Positions 1 to 9,142 are shown, counted from the first letter of the stretch. The stretch: DNA of 64,000 nucleotides from Streptomyces sp. YIM 121038 (GCF_006088715.1 NZ_CP030771.1:7004001-7068000); one strand, 5' to 3'. Translations and numbers: made by a program. The notes: generated by a model from the letters alone, not told the origin.

Positions 1-269
1 TGTCCGTGGAGTTCTCCTGGGCTCATGACGCCGATCCGGCACGCCTGCAGAGCGTGGAAGTGGAGGGCGTGGGCGAACAAGAACTGGCGGCGCCCGGCCG
101 ATGGCGCCTCGCCGTCGTAGATGTCCGGGTCCGCGGCCAGCGTCTCGTCCCCCATGGCCTCGCAGCGCAGGGCGAAGTGCAGACGGTGCTGCTCGGTCAG
201 GGCCATGTGCCTGCGGAGCCGCGCGGCCGCGAGGGCCAGCGCTCCGGTCGTGATCGCGAGGCCCGCCAT
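1..269 (-). CDS. DUF6082-like small protein, 5' part only
   Basis: The reading frame starts at an ATG at 269 and runs off the left edge, so about 89 N-terminal residues are visible. A hydrophobic start (AGLAITTGALALAAARL) is followed by HRLHFALRCEAMGD, a D-rich stretch, and RRQFLFAHALHFHALQACRIGV. This pattern (short N-terminal membrane or signal segment, AM-D-E-LA, RRQFLFAHAL, RIGV) matches, from memory, the Streptomyces family annotated DUF6082. No function is known. There is no in-frame ATG or GTG upstream before a stop at about 320. The Shine-Dalgarno is weak. The opposite-strand frames here look like shadows. Confidence 0.55.
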   Translation of the reverse strand, partial: MAGLAITTGALALAAARLRRHMALTEQHRLHFALRCEAMGDETLAADPDIYDGEAPSAGRRQFLFAHALHFHALQACRIGVMSPGELHG

Positions 270-667
270 CGCGGCCGGCCTGATCCCCCCCGTATCCAGT
301 ATTTTCGTGTGGCCATGTCAAGCCCCGAATCAGGCGACCGTCCGCCGGTCTTCGGGCGCGGGGCGGCAGGCGGACCGGCGAGCGATGGGCGGCGCTTGCC
401 GCCTCCCAGGGTGCCGAGCGGCTCTGATCGGCCGGGAGACGGAGAGGAGGCGCACGGAAGCACGGCAGGAATCCGGTTTCCGACATCCCTGCGCCGTGCC
501 CAATGTGTGCCCCGTCGGCGTCGCACGGGATCGTTCGCCTACCGGCACGTCTACGCGCACATATCCTGGAGTGGTGTTCAAATGCCGTACGTGCTCGTCG
601 CCTGCGAGGTGTACGCGTCTTGAGCGAATTGACCGACCTTGATGTGTGTTGATGCGAGGGGCCACAC
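270..667. other. intergenic region between DUF6082-like gene and CobW gene
   Basis: About 400 bases lie between divergent genes and must carry both promoters. I see no convincing RNA gene or repeat. The segment from about 617 (TTGAGCGAATTGACC) to 667 is less GC-rich than its surroundings and is the likely promoter and leader of the downstream CobW gene. GAGGGG at about 656 would be its ribosome-binding site. A Zur-type operator, which would suggest a zinc role for CobW, was looked for and not seen. Confidence 0.4.
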
Positions 668-2146
668 GTGCGTGAGCAGCAGATTCCAGTCGTCGTCCTC
701 ACGGGATTCCTGGGATCGGGCAAGACGACCCTGTTGAACCACCTGCTGCACCGCAGCGGAGGCAGTCGCATCGGCGCGATCGTCAACGACTTCGGTTCCA
801 TCGAGATCGACGCCATGGCCGTCGCGGGCCAGCTCGGCGACTCCACCGTGTCCCTCGGCAACGGGTGTCTGTGCTGCGCCGTGGACGCCGGCGAACTCGA
901 TGTGTATCTGGAACGGCTCGCCCGGCCCTCTTCCCGCATCGACGTCATCGTCATCGAGGCGAGCGGGCTCGCGGAGCCGCAGGAACTCGTGCGCATGGTG
1001 CTCGCCAGCGAGAACCCGCACATCGTGTACGGCGGTCTCGTGCAGGTCGTGGACGCCGCCGAGTTCGACGCCACCAGACAGCGGCACCCCGAGGTCGACC
1101 GGCATCTGAAGATCGCCGACCTCGTCGTGGTCAACAAGGCCGACCGGGTACCGGCGGGGGAGCGCGACCGCGTCCTCGACGAGGTGCGCCGTCACACCGA
1201 CCGGGCCGCCGTCGTCGCCGCCACGTACGGGCGCGTGAACGTGGAGCTCCTCCTGGACCGCAAGCCGGTGGGGGAGCGCGTCGGGCAGCTCTCCTTCGAC
1301 GACCTGCACGACCACAGCGAGGACCCGTACACGGACGGCGGCCACCGGGAGGCCGACGGCGGCCCGGAGACGGGCGAGGAGTGCCACTGCGGCGACCCCG
1401 GCCACACCACCCCGCACGGTGCCCCCGGCCACGCCACCCCGGACGGCGACCTCGGCGACGCCACCCCGCACGGCGGCCGCGGTCACGCCCATCTGCACAG
1501 CGCCTACGAGAGCCTCGCCTTCACCTCCGAAGCGCCCATGAACCCCCGCCGCCTCATGGCCTTCCTCGACAGCAGGCCCGAGGGGCTCTACCGCATCAAG
1601 GGGTACGTCGACTTCGGGGCCGCCGACGCGCGCAACCGGTACGCGGTGCACTCCGTGGGGCGGTTCCTGCGCTTCTACCCCGAGCCGTGGGAGCCCGGCG
1701 AGAAGCGCCTCACGCAGCTCGTCCTCATCGGCTCCGGCATCGACGTACCGGAGCTGCACACCCGGCTGACGCTGTGCCGGGAGAACGACGAGGACGCCCC
1801 GCACGCGGATGAGTTCGGCATGTGGGGCGTCCTGCGGTACGTACAGGAGCCGGGTGCGGAGGAGACGCCCGGGGCTGAGGGCGGGAGCGGGCCCGAAGCC
1901 GGGGCCGGGCCGGGACCCGACCCCGCCTCCGATGCCACCGCCGATATCGCCGACGATGTGGACGGCGACGTCGAGCCGGAGGCCGGTCCCGACCCCTACT
2001 CGGACCTCGACTTCGGCCCTGACACCGATGATGCCGATGGCTTCGACGACTTCGACGACTTCGACGGCCTCGACACCGAGGACCACGAAGACCTCGGCCC
2101 CGCAGCCGACCCCGGCCCCGGGACCGGCCCCGCCACCGGCCGCTGA
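668..2146 (+). CDS. CobW/COG0523-family GTPase metallochaperone
   Basis: A 492-aa G3E-family GTPase. The Walker A motif GFLGSGKT lies near residues 13-20, the invariant metal-binding motif GCLCCA near residues 66-71, and the VVNKADR guanine-specificity motif near residue 155. A His/Asp-rich linker (residues about 236-280, with HCGD, GH..PHG and HAHLH) precedes the CobW C-terminal domain (MNPRRLMAFLD, YRIKGYVDF, about residues 290-400), followed by an acidic Asp/Glu/Pro tail. COG0523 proteins use GTP hydrolysis to deliver Zn, Co or Ni to client proteins. The client here is not evident. The start is GTG, chosen because the conserved IPVVVLTGFLG strand begins six residues later and GAGGGG lies upstream. 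The stop directly abuts the stop of parC on the other strand. Confidence 0.9.
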   Translation: MREQQIPVVVLTGFLGSGKTTLLNHLLHRSGGSRIGAIVNDFGSIEIDAMAVAGQLGDSTVSLGNGCLCCAVDAGELDVYLERLARPSSRIDVIVIEASGLAEPQELVRMVLASENPHIVYGGLVQVVDAAEFDATRQRHPEVDRHLKIADLVVVNKADRVPAGERDRVLDEVRRHTDRAAVVAATYGRVNVELLLDRKPVGERVGQLSFDDLHDHSEDPYTDGGHREADGGPETGEECHCGDPGHTTPHGAPGHATPDGDLGDATPHGGRGHAHLHSAYESLAFTSEAPMNPRRLMAFLDSRPEGLYRIKGYVDFGAADARNRYAVHSVGRFLRFYPEPWEPGEKRLTQLVLIGSGIDVPELHTRLTLCRENDEDAPHADEFGMWGVLRYVQEPGAEETPGAEGGSGPEAGAGPGPDPASDATADIADDVDGDVEPEAGPDPYSDLDFGPDTDDADGFDDFDDFDGLDTEDHEDLGPAADPGPGTGPATGR

Positions 2147-4600
2147 CTACACCGGCCCCGCCACCGCAGCCACCGGCTTGGCCAGGGAGACGCCGGAGCC
2201 GTCCCGGCGCGGGTCGGGCTCCGGCAGCTCCGTCGGGATGCCCGTGCGCTGTGCCGCGCGCGGCGGCGTGGGGCCCGCCCAGGCGAAGCTCAGGCAGTCC
2301 TCGCCCTTCAGCAGGCGCTGGCAGCGCACGCCGCCCGTCGCACGGCCCTTGCGCGGATACTGGTCGAACGGCGTCAGCTTCGCCGTCGTCTGCACCGAGT
2401 CGTCGAGCGTGCCGCGCGAGCCCGCGACCGTGAACACCACGGCGTCCGCCGCCGGATCGACCGCCGTGAAGGAGATGACCTTCGCGCCCTGTGCGAGCTT
2501 GATGCCCGCCATGCCGCCCGCCGGGCGTCCCTGCGGGCGCACCTGTCCCGCCGGATAGCGCAGCAACTGGGCGTCGTCCGTGATGAAGACCAGGTCCTCC
2601 TCGCCCGTGCGCAGCTCGATCGCGCCGGCGATGCGGTCACCGTCCTTGAGGGTGATGACCTCCAGCTCGTCCTTGTTCGCCGGATAGTCGGGCACCACGC
2701 GCTTGACCACGCCCTGTTCCGTACCGAGCGCCAGGCCCGGGGAGGACTCGTCGAGCGTCATCAGGCAGATCAGCTTCTCGTCCGCCTCCAGGGAGAGGAG
2801 CTCGGCGACCGGGGCGCCTCCCGAGAGGTTGGGCGCGGACGCCGTGTCCGGGAGCTGCGGCAGATCGACCACGGAGAGCCTCAACAGGCGCCCCTCGGAC
2901 GTCACCGCGCCCACCTCACCGCGCGCGGTCGCCGGGACCGCCGAGACGATCACGTCGTGCTTGACGCGCTTGCCGTCGCTCTCCGAGAAGGGCTCGCCGT
3001 TGGCCGTGCGGGCCAGCAGGCCCGTCGAGGACAGCAGGACCCGGCACGGGTCGTCCGCGACCTGGAGGGACACCGTGGGGGCCGGGGCGCCCGCGGACTC
3101 CAGGAGCACCGTGCGCCGCTCGGTGCCGAACTTCTTCGACACGGCGGCCAGTTCGGCGGAGACCAGCTTGCGCAGCTCCGCGTCCGACTCCAGGATGCGG
3201 GTCAGCTCGTCGATCTCCGCGTTCAGCTTGTCGCGCTCGGACTCCAGCTCGATGCGGTCGTACTTGGTGAGGCGGCGCAGCGGGGTGTCCAGGATGTACT
3301 GCGTCTGGACCTCGGTCAGGGAGAAGCGCTCCATCAGGCGCTCCTTGGCCTGCGCGCTGTTGTCGCTGGAGCGGATGAGGCGGATGACCTCGTCGATGTC
3401 CAGGAGGGCGATGAGCAGGCCCTCCACCAGGTGCAGCCGGTCGCGCTTCTTGCCGCGGCGGAACTCGCTGCGGCGGCGCACCACGTCGAAGCGGTGGTCG
3501 AGATAGACCTCGAGGAGCTCCTTGAGGCCGAGCGTGAGGGGCTGGCCGTCCACCAGCGCCACGTTGTTGATGCCGAAGGACTCCTCCATCGGCGTCAGCT
3601 TGTACAGCTGCTCCAGGACGGCCTCCGGGACGAAGCCGTTCTTGATCTCGATGACCAGGCGCAGGCCGTGCGCGCGGTCGGTGAGGTCCTTGACGTCGGC
3701 GATGCCCTGGAGCTTCTTGGACCCCACCAGGTCCTTGATCTTGGAGATGACCTTCTCCGGGCCGACGCTGAACGGCAGCTCCGTGACGACCAGGCCCTTG
3801 CGGCGCGCGGTCACGGCCTCCACGGCGACCGTCGCGCGCATCTTGAAGGTGCCGCGCCCCGTCTCGTACGCGTCCCGGATGCCGGACAGGCCGACGATCC
3901 GGCCGCCGGTGGGCAGGTCGGGGCCCGGGATGTGCTTCATGAGCGTCTCGAGGTCGGCGCCCGGGTACTTGATGAGGTGCCGGGCGGCCGCGATGACCTC
4001 GCTGAGATTGTGCGGCGGCATGTTCGTCGCCATGCCTACGGCGATGCCGGACGAGCCGTTCACCAGGAGGTTCGGATACGCCGCCGGGAGGGCTACCGGT
4101 TCCTTCTCCTGGCCGTCGTAGTTCGGCGTGAAGTCGACCGTGTCCTCTTCGATCGACTCCGTCATGAGGGACGTGGCGTCCGCCATGCGGCATTCCGTGT
4201 ACCGCATCGCGGCGGGCGGGTCGTCGTTCCCCAGCGAGCCGAAGTTCCCGTGGCCGTCGACCATGGGCAGGCGCATGGAGAACGGCTGCGCCATGCGGAC
4301 CAGCGCGTCATAGATGGACGCGTCGCCGTGCGGGTGCAGCTTGCCCATGACCTCGCCGACGACGCGGGCACACTTCACATAGCCGCGCTCCGGGCGCAGG
4401 CCCATCTCGTTCATCTGATAGACGATGCGGCGCTGCACCGGCTTCATGCCGTCGCGGGCGTCGGGCAGGGCGCGGGAGTAGATGACCGAGTAGGCGTACT
4501 CGAGGAAGGAGCCCTGCATCTCGTCGACGACGTCGATGTCGAGGATCTTCTCCTCGAACGAGTCGTCGGGCGGTGGGGTCTTCGTGCTGCGGCGGGCCAT
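2147..4600 (-). CDS. parC: DNA topoisomerase IV subunit A (GyrA/ParC family)
   Basis: An 817-aa type IIA topoisomerase breakage-reunion subunit. It has FLEYAYSVIYSRALPDARDG near residues 32-51, the quinolone-resistance region HPHGDASIYDALVRMAQ (89-105), the catalytic tyrosine Tyr134 in AAMRYTECRM, and a C-terminal beta-pinwheel region. A GyrA box (QRRGGKG-type) is not seen, which together with position suggests topoisomerase IV or the second GyrA-like subunit of streptomycetes rather than gyrase. It would decatenate chromosomes with a ParE partner outside the window. The start ATG at 4600 is preceded by AAGGAG, and the frame upstream of it lacks family character. Position 94 (equivalent to E. 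coli GyrA Ser83) is Ala. The gene is convergent with cobW with no gap. Confidence 0.93.
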   Translation of the reverse strand: MARRSTKTPPPDDSFEEKILDIDVVDEMQGSFLEYAYSVIYSRALPDARDGMKPVQRRIVYQMNEMGLRPERGYVKCARVVGEVMGKLHPHGDASIYDALVRMAQPFSMRLPMVDGHGNFGSLGNDDPPAAMRYTECRMADATSLMTESIEEDTVDFTPNYDGQEKEPVALPAAYPNLLVNGSSGIAVGMATNMPPHNLSEVIAAARHLIKYPGADLETLMKHIPGPDLPTGGRIVGLSGIRDAYETGRGTFKMRATVAVEAVTARRKGLVVTELPFSVGPEKVISKIKDLVGSKKLQGIADVKDLTDRAHGLRLVIEIKNGFVPEAVLEQLYKLTPMEESFGINNVALVDGQPLTLGLKELLEVYLDHRFDVVRRRSEFRRGKKRDRLHLVEGLLIALLDIDEVIRLIRSSDNSAQAKERLMERFSLTEVQTQYILDTPLRRLTKYDRIELESERDKLNAEIDELTRILESDAELRKLVSAELAAVSKKFGTERRTVLLESAGAPAPTVSLQVADDPCRVLLSSTGLLARTANGEPFSESDGKRVKHDVIVSAVPATARGEVGAVTSEGRLLRLSVVDLPQLPDTASAPNLSGGAPVAELLSLEADEKLICLMTLDESSPGLALGTEQGVVKRVVPDYPANKDELEVITLKDGDRIAGAIELRTGEEDLVFITDDAQLLRYPAGQVRPQGRPAGGMAGIKLAQGAKVISFTAVDPAADAVVFTVAGSRGTLDDSVQTTAKLTPFDQYPRKGRATGGVRCQRLLKGEDCLSFAWAGPTPPRAAQRTGIPTELPEPDPRRDGSGVSLAKPVAAVAGPV

Positions 4601-5008
4601 CGCTGCTGCGGCTCCTTCACCAACAAGTGCGGGATCTGACGCCGACCATTGTGGACCGTCCCACTGACAACCCCGACCACGACCCGGGCCCACCCGCGCG
4701 CCGACCAGGCGGTCGGCGGCGTGGCGCGGGCACGCCACGGCCGCGCGGCGCCCCCGTTCCGCGCCGCGAACCGGGGCGGAGCCGGGGCGGGACCGGGCGG
4801 GGCAGAGGTAGGAACCCGGCGGCGCCGGGGCCCCGCCGCGGGCCCCGGCGCACCGCACACGCCCACGCGCGCCCCGTCGCGATCACGCCCACGGCGAACA
4901 CCGACGACCCGGAGCGCGGAACGGGAACTTCGCCAGGGGTCTGCGGGCTTGCATACAGTGTCAGGACCGGCAAAAGCTATTGAGGATTCAGCGATCGAAG
5001 GGACGTAC
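4601..5008. other. intergenic region between parC and M16 peptidase genes
   Basis: About 400 bases between divergent genes. The left part is an extremely GC-rich leader for parC. The right end has a plausible promoter for the peptidase operon: GCATACAGT contains a TACAGT -10-like box at 4954-4959, and a weak TTCGCC lies 19 bases upstream. GAAGGGA at about 4997-5003 is the ribosome-binding site. No RNA gene or repeat seen. Confidence 0.4.
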
Positions 5009-6394
5009 ATGCCCATGGGTCACACGGCCACAGCCGCGGCAGGCTCCGGCGGTCTGGCAGCGACCGAGCACCGCCTTGCCAACGGCCTGCGCGTGGTGCT
5101 CTCCGAGGACCACCTGACCCCGGTCGCCGCGGTGTGCCTCTGGTACGACGTGGGCTCGCGCCACGAAGTCAAGGGGCGCACCGGTCTGGCTCACCTCTTC
5201 GAGCACCTGATGTTCCAGGGCTCGCAGCAGGTGCACGGCAACGGTCACTTCGAACTGGTGCAGGGTGCCGGCGGCTCGCTGAACGGCACCACCAGCTTCG
5301 AGCGCACGAACTACTTCGAGACCATGCCCGCGCACCAGCTGGAGCTCGCCCTGTGGCTGGAGGCGGACCGGATGGGCTCCCTCCTGGCGGCACTCGACGA
5401 GGAGTCCATGGAGAACCAGCGCGACGTGGTGAAGAACGAACGCCGCCAGCGCTACGACAACGTCCCCTACGGCACGGCCTTCGAGAAGCTCACCGCCCTG
5501 TCGTACCCGGAGGGCCACCCCTACCACCACACCCCGATCGGCTCCATGGCCGACCTGGACGCGGCCACCCTGGAGGACGCCCGGAACTTCTTCCGCACGT
5601 ACTACGCGCCGAACAACGCGGTCCTGTCCGTGGTCGGCGACATCGACCCGGAGCAGACGCTCGCCTGGGTCGAGAAGTACTTCGGCTCCATCCCCGGGCA
5701 CGACGGCAAGCAGCCGCCGCGCGACGGCTCGCTGCCCGAGCGCATCGGCGAGGAGCTGCGCGAGGTCGTCGAGGAGGACGTCCCGGCCCGCGCCCTGATG
5801 GCCGCCTACCGCCTGCCCCAGGACGGCACGCGCGCGTGCGACGCGGCCGACCTGGCCCTGACGGTGCTCGGCAGCGGCGAGTCCTCGCGGCTCTACAACC
5901 GCCTGGTGCGCCGCGACCGCACCGCGGTGACCGCCGGGTTCGGCCTGCTGCGGCTCGCCGGAGCGCCCTCCCTCGGCTGGCTCGACGTGAAGACCTCGGG
6001 CGACGTCGAGGTCCCCGTCATCGAGGCCGCCGTCGACGAGGAGCTCGCCCGGTTCGCCGAGGAGGGCCCCACTCCGGAGGAAATGGAACGGGCCCAGGCC
6101 CAGTTGGAGCGCGAGTGGCTCGACCGCCTCGGCACGGTCGCGGGCCGCGCGGACGAACTGTGCCGGTTCGCCGTCCTCTTCGGTGACCCGCAGCTCGCCC
6201 TCACCGCGGTCCAGCGCGTCCTCGACATCACGGCGGCCGAGGTCCAGGAGGTCGCCAAGGCGCGCCTGCGCCCCGACAACCGCGCGGTCCTGGTGTACGA
6301 GCCGGTGGCCGCCGCGGAGGACGCCGACGGCACGGCCGCCGCGCCCCAGCAGGAAGCCGCCGAGACCCAGCAGGAAGAGGAGGCGGCGAAGTGA
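5009..6394 (+). CDS. M16 family zinc metallopeptidase, catalytic subunit
   Basis: A 461-aa pitrilysin/M16 peptidase of the mitochondrial-processing-peptidase-like (M16B) type. The inverted zinc motif HLFEH is at residues 62-66, and the third ligand is probably Glu144 in NERRQRYDN, about 80 residues on as the family requires. A second homologous domain follows (RALMAAYRLP). The start ATG at 5009 follows GAAGGGA. The frame stays open upstream, but that part has no family character. The gene overlaps the next M16 gene by four bases. Bacterial M16B enzymes often work as a heterodimer of one HxxEH-bearing and one HxxEH-lacking subunit, and this pair has exactly that arrangement. The natural substrate is unknown. 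No signal peptide is seen, so the enzyme is probably cytoplasmic. Confidence 0.92.
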   Translation: MPMGHTATAAAGSGGLAATEHRLANGLRVVLSEDHLTPVAAVCLWYDVGSRHEVKGRTGLAHLFEHLMFQGSQQVHGNGHFELVQGAGGSLNGTTSFERTNYFETMPAHQLELALWLEADRMGSLLAALDEESMENQRDVVKNERRQRYDNVPYGTAFEKLTALSYPEGHPYHHTPIGSMADLDAATLEDARNFFRTYYAPNNAVLSVVGDIDPEQTLAWVEKYFGSIPGHDGKQPPRDGSLPERIGEELREVVEEDVPARALMAAYRLPQDGTRACDAADLALTVLGSGESSRLYNRLVRRDRTAVTAGFGLLRLAGAPSLGWLDVKTSGDVEVPVIEAAVDEELARFAEEGPTPEEMERAQAQLEREWLDRLGTVAGRADELCRFAVLFGDPQLALTAVQRVLDITAAEVQEVAKARLRPDNRAVLVYEPVAAAEDADGTAAAPQQEAAETQQEEEAAK

Positions 6395-7800
6395 GTGAGG
6401 CTGAGACGTCCGTGAAGATGCAGTTCCACCCGCAGCCCCAGGCGGGCACGGCCAAGCCCTGGGCCTTCCCGGCCCCCGAGCGCGGCGCCCTGGCCAATGG
6501 CCTGACGGTGCTGCGCTGCCACCGCCCCGGCCAGCAGCTCGTCGCCGTCGAGGTCCACCTCGACGCGCCCCTGGACGCCGAGCCGCAGGGCCTGGACGGC
6601 GTGTCCACGATCATGGCGCGGGCGTTCTCCGAAGGCACCGACAAGCACTCCGCCGAGGAGTTCGCCGCCGAGCTGGACCGCTGCGGCGCCACGCTGGACG
6701 CGCACGCCGACCACCCCGGCGTCCGGCTCTCCCTCGAAGTGCCCGTCTCCCGCCTGGCGAAGGGCCTGGGCCTGCTGGCCGACGCGCTGCGCGCGCCCGC
6801 CTTCGAGGACGGCGAGATCGAGCGCCTCGTCCGCAACCGCCTGGACGAGATCCCGCACGAGACCGCCAACCCCGCGCGCCGCGCCGCCAAGGAGCTGGCC
6901 AAGCAGCTCTTCCCGGCCACCTCGCGCATGTCGCGCCCGCGCCAGGGCACCGAGGAGACGGTCACCGCCATCGACTCCGCGGCCGTACGCGCCTTCTACG
7001 AGAAGCACGTGCGCCCCGCCACGGCCACCGCCGTCGTGGTCGGCGACCTCACGGGCACGGACCTCGACGCCGTCATCGCCGACACCCTCGGCGCCTGGAC
7101 GGGCGGGTCGGCGGAGCCGCACGTGATGTCCCAGGTGACCGCCGACGACACCGGCCGCGTCGTCATCGTGGACCGCCCCGGCGCCGTCCAGACGCAGCTC
7201 CTCATCGGCCGCGTGGGCGCGGACCGGCACGACATCGTCTGGCCGGCGCAGGTCCTCGGGACGTACTGCCTGGGCGGCACCCTCACCTCGCGCCTGGACC
7301 GCGTCCTGCGCGAGGAGAAGGGGTACACGTACGGCGTGCGCGCCTTCAGCCAGGTGCTGCGCTCCGCGGCCCCGCGGTCCCCGGAGGGCGCCCCGGGCGT
7401 CGCCATGCTGGCCATCAGCGGCTCCGTGGACACGCCGAACACGGGCCCGGCGCTGGATGACCTGTGGAAGGTCCTGCGCACCCTCGCCGCCGAGGGCCTC
7501 ACCGACGCCGAGCGCGACGTCGCCGTGCAGAACCTGGTGGGCGTGGCCCCGCTGAAGTACGAGACGGCCGCCGCGGTCGCCGCGACGCTCGCCGACCAGG
7601 TGGAGCAGGAGCTGCCGGACGACTTCCAGGCGAGCCTGTACCGGCAGTTGGCCGGGACGGGCACGGTGGAGGCCACCGCGGCCGTCGTGAGCGCGTTCCC
7701 GAGCGACCGCCTGGTGACGGTGCTCGTCGGTGACGCCGCGCAGATCGAGGAGCCCGTCAGGGCCCTCGGCATCGGCGAAGTGACGGTTGTCACCGGCTGA
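6391..7800 (+). CDS. M16 family peptidase-like protein, non-catalytic partner
   Basis: A 469-aa M16 paralogue. At the place of the zinc motif it reads GLDGVSTIMARAFSEGT, so the HxxEH residues are missing. The substrate-binding region RLDRVLREEKGYTYGVRAF, with the conserved Arg/Tyr pair of M16 C-terminal domains, is kept. It therefore probably supplies the R/Y site to the upstream catalytic subunit. GTG start; the GTGA overlap with the upstream stop suggests translational coupling. A good terminator follows at 7879-7905. Confidence 0.9.
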   Translation: MSEAETSVKMQFHPQPQAGTAKPWAFPAPERGALANGLTVLRCHRPGQQLVAVEVHLDAPLDAEPQGLDGVSTIMARAFSEGTDKHSAEEFAAELDRCGATLDAHADHPGVRLSLEVPVSRLAKGLGLLADALRAPAFEDGEIERLVRNRLDEIPHETANPARRAAKELAKQLFPATSRMSRPRQGTEETVTAIDSAAVRAFYEKHVRPATATAVVVGDLTGTDLDAVIADTLGAWTGGSAEPHVMSQVTADDTGRVVIVDRPGAVQTQLLIGRVGADRHDIVWPAQVLGTYCLGGTLTSRLDRVLREEKGYTYGVRAFSQVLRSAAPRSPEGAPGVAMLAISGSVDTPNTGPALDDLWKVLRTLAAEGLTDAERDVAVQNLVGVAPLKYETAAAVAATLADQVEQELPDDFQASLYRQLAGTGTVEATAAVVSAFPSDRLVTVLVGDAAQIEEPVRALGIGEVTVVTG

Positions 7801-7878
7801 TTGCGGCACACACGCCATGAACCGGCCTCACCAGGCCGCAACGGGCAAACCGGAATGAACGCCGCGTAACCCCAGGGG

Positions 7879-7905
7879 CCCCGGAGGCTCAGGAAGCCTC
7901 CGGGG
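7879..7905 (+). terminator. hairpin terminator after M16 operon
   Basis: A perfect 11-bp stem, CCCCGGAGGCT / AGCCTCCGGGG, with a five-base loop, 79 bases after the stop. There is no long T-run, as usual in streptomycetes. Confidence 0.75.
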
Positions 7906-8057
7906 TCCCTGCATGCTGCCATATGTCCGAATTGACATGGAGGTTGGGCGTCTGCCGTGTGGCGTGCGCTACAAAAGGCAGGATCCGTTTGTCGATTGAA
8001 AGATGAGGCGTTTAGCGTCAGTGCGGCTGTACGTCACGCAGTACGCCGCGCCCGCGG

Positions 8058-8220
8058 CACCGGACAGTCATCGCCGAGTCCCCGTACGGCGTGAGCCAGG
8101 GGAGCCGGGGACCCACACGTCCCCTGGGGTGAATCGGTCCCCTTGCCGCGAGGCGAGGAGTCCGTAGGAGACCTTCCTGCTCCGAACCCGTCAGCTAACC
8201 CGGTAGGCGAGAAGGAAGGA
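8058..8220 (+). ncRNA. cyclic-di-AMP riboswitch (ydaO-yuaA class)
   Basis: The long leader before the M23 peptidase gene carries the conserved blocks of the ydaO class: GCCGAGTCCC, GAGCCAGGGGAGCCGGGGA, CCCA, GGGGTGAATC, then CCGAACCCGTCAGCTAACC and GGTAGGCGAG just before the gene. From established knowledge, this RNA binds c-di-AMP and in Streptomyces sits ahead of cell-wall hydrolase genes such as rpfA and M23 peptidases, turning expression off when c-di-AMP is high. The promoter should lie between about 7920 and 8050. Exact ends are approximate. Confidence 0.85.
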
Positions 8221-8236
8221 AAGGACCAGCCGCTTC

Positions 8237-9070
8237 ATGGCGCTCATCCGCCCGACCGGCAAGCACCGCCGTCCGAGCCGCATCACGCGCACCACCGCCA
8301 GCGCCGCGGGCGTCGCCGCCCTCACCACCACCGGTGTCATCTCGGGCCTGGCCGCTCCGGCCCTCGCCGCCGACGGCTCCGCGGACCACGCGAGCACCGG
8401 CCTCACGCAGGCCATCGCCATCAACGACACGCTGGCCGACGAGATCGACGCCCAGGCCGCCGCCCAGAAGCAGGCCGCCAACGACGCCGCCGCCCAGAAG
8501 AAGGCGGAAGAGGCGGCGCGGCAGAAGGCCGCCGAGCAGAAGCGCAAGGCCGAGGCCGCCGCGAAGGAGAAGGCCGAGAAGGAGGCCAAGGCCAAGGCGG
8601 CGAAGGAGGCCAAGGAGCGGGCCCGCGAGCGGGCCGCCCGTGACGCCGAGCGCAAGCGCCTGAACGCCTACGTCGCCCCGGTCGCCGGCTCCTACGTCTC
8701 CACCTCCTACAAGGCCGGCGGCGGCATGTGGTCCTCCGGCAGCCACACCGGCATCGACTTCCACGCCGCGTCCGGCACCTCGGTGCAGGCGGTCGGCGCG
8801 GGCACCGTCGTCGAGGCGGGCTGGGGCGGCGCCTACGGCAACAACGTCGTGATCAAGATGAACGACGGCACGTACACCCAGTACGGCCACATGTCGTCCC
8901 TCAGCGTCACGGTCGGCCAGGCCGTCACCCCCGGCCAGCAGATCGGCCTCTCCGGTTCCACCGGCAACTCCTCCGGGCCGCACCTGCACTTCGAGGCCCG
9001 CACCGGCGCCGAGTACGGCTCGGACATCGACCCGATCGCGTACCTGCGCTCCCACGGCGTGGGCGTCTGA
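8237..9070 (+). CDS. secreted M23 family (LytM) metallopeptidase
   Basis: A 277-aa exported murein hydrolase. The N-terminal region has a basic start and the hydrophobic core AGVAALTTTGVISGLAAPALAA, a clear signal peptide with ALA cleavage near residue 45. An alanine/lysine/glutamate-rich coiled coil (about 75-140) follows. The C-terminal M23 domain has the zinc ligands in HTGIDF (H and D), YGHMS and HLHFEA. It probably cuts peptidoglycan cross-bridges during growth or germination. Expression is presumably controlled by the c-di-AMP riboswitch immediately upstream. The start ATG follows AGGAAAGGA. Single-gene unit with a strong terminator after it. Confidence 0.93.
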   Translation: MALIRPTGKHRRPSRITRTTASAAGVAALTTTGVISGLAAPALAADGSADHASTGLTQAIAINDTLADEIDAQAAAQKQAANDAAAQKKAEEAARQKAAEQKRKAEAAAKEKAEKEAKAKAAKEAKERARERAARDAERKRLNAYVAPVAGSYVSTSYKAGGGMWSSGSHTGIDFHAASGTSVQAVGAGTVVEAGWGGAYGNNVVIKMNDGTYTQYGHMSSLSVTVGQAVTPGQQIGLSGSTGNSSGPHLHFEARTGAEYGSDIDPIAYLRSHGVGV

Positions 9071-9109
9071 CGCGTCGACGGCGCGAACGCCCCGCGCCCG
9101 CGCACGTCC

Positions 9110-9142
9110 CGAAAGCCCCGGCTCACCGAGCCGGGGCTTTCG
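9110..9142 (+). terminator. strong hairpin terminator after M23 gene
   Basis: A perfect 15-bp stem, CGAAAGCCCCGGCTC / GAGCCGGGGCTTTCG, with a three-base loop, 40 bases after the stop. The 216 bases from here to the next gene hold an AT-richer patch (9205-9270, AAAAGATATCCATGGATTCC) that is probably the gntR promoter or operator. Confidence 0.85.

Noticed and set aside
2957..4639. Long plus-strand open frame antisense to parC (about 560 codons)
   Set aside because: High GC keeps antisense frames open; composition is Arg/Leu/Val low complexity and the opposite strand encodes an unmistakable topoisomerase subunit.
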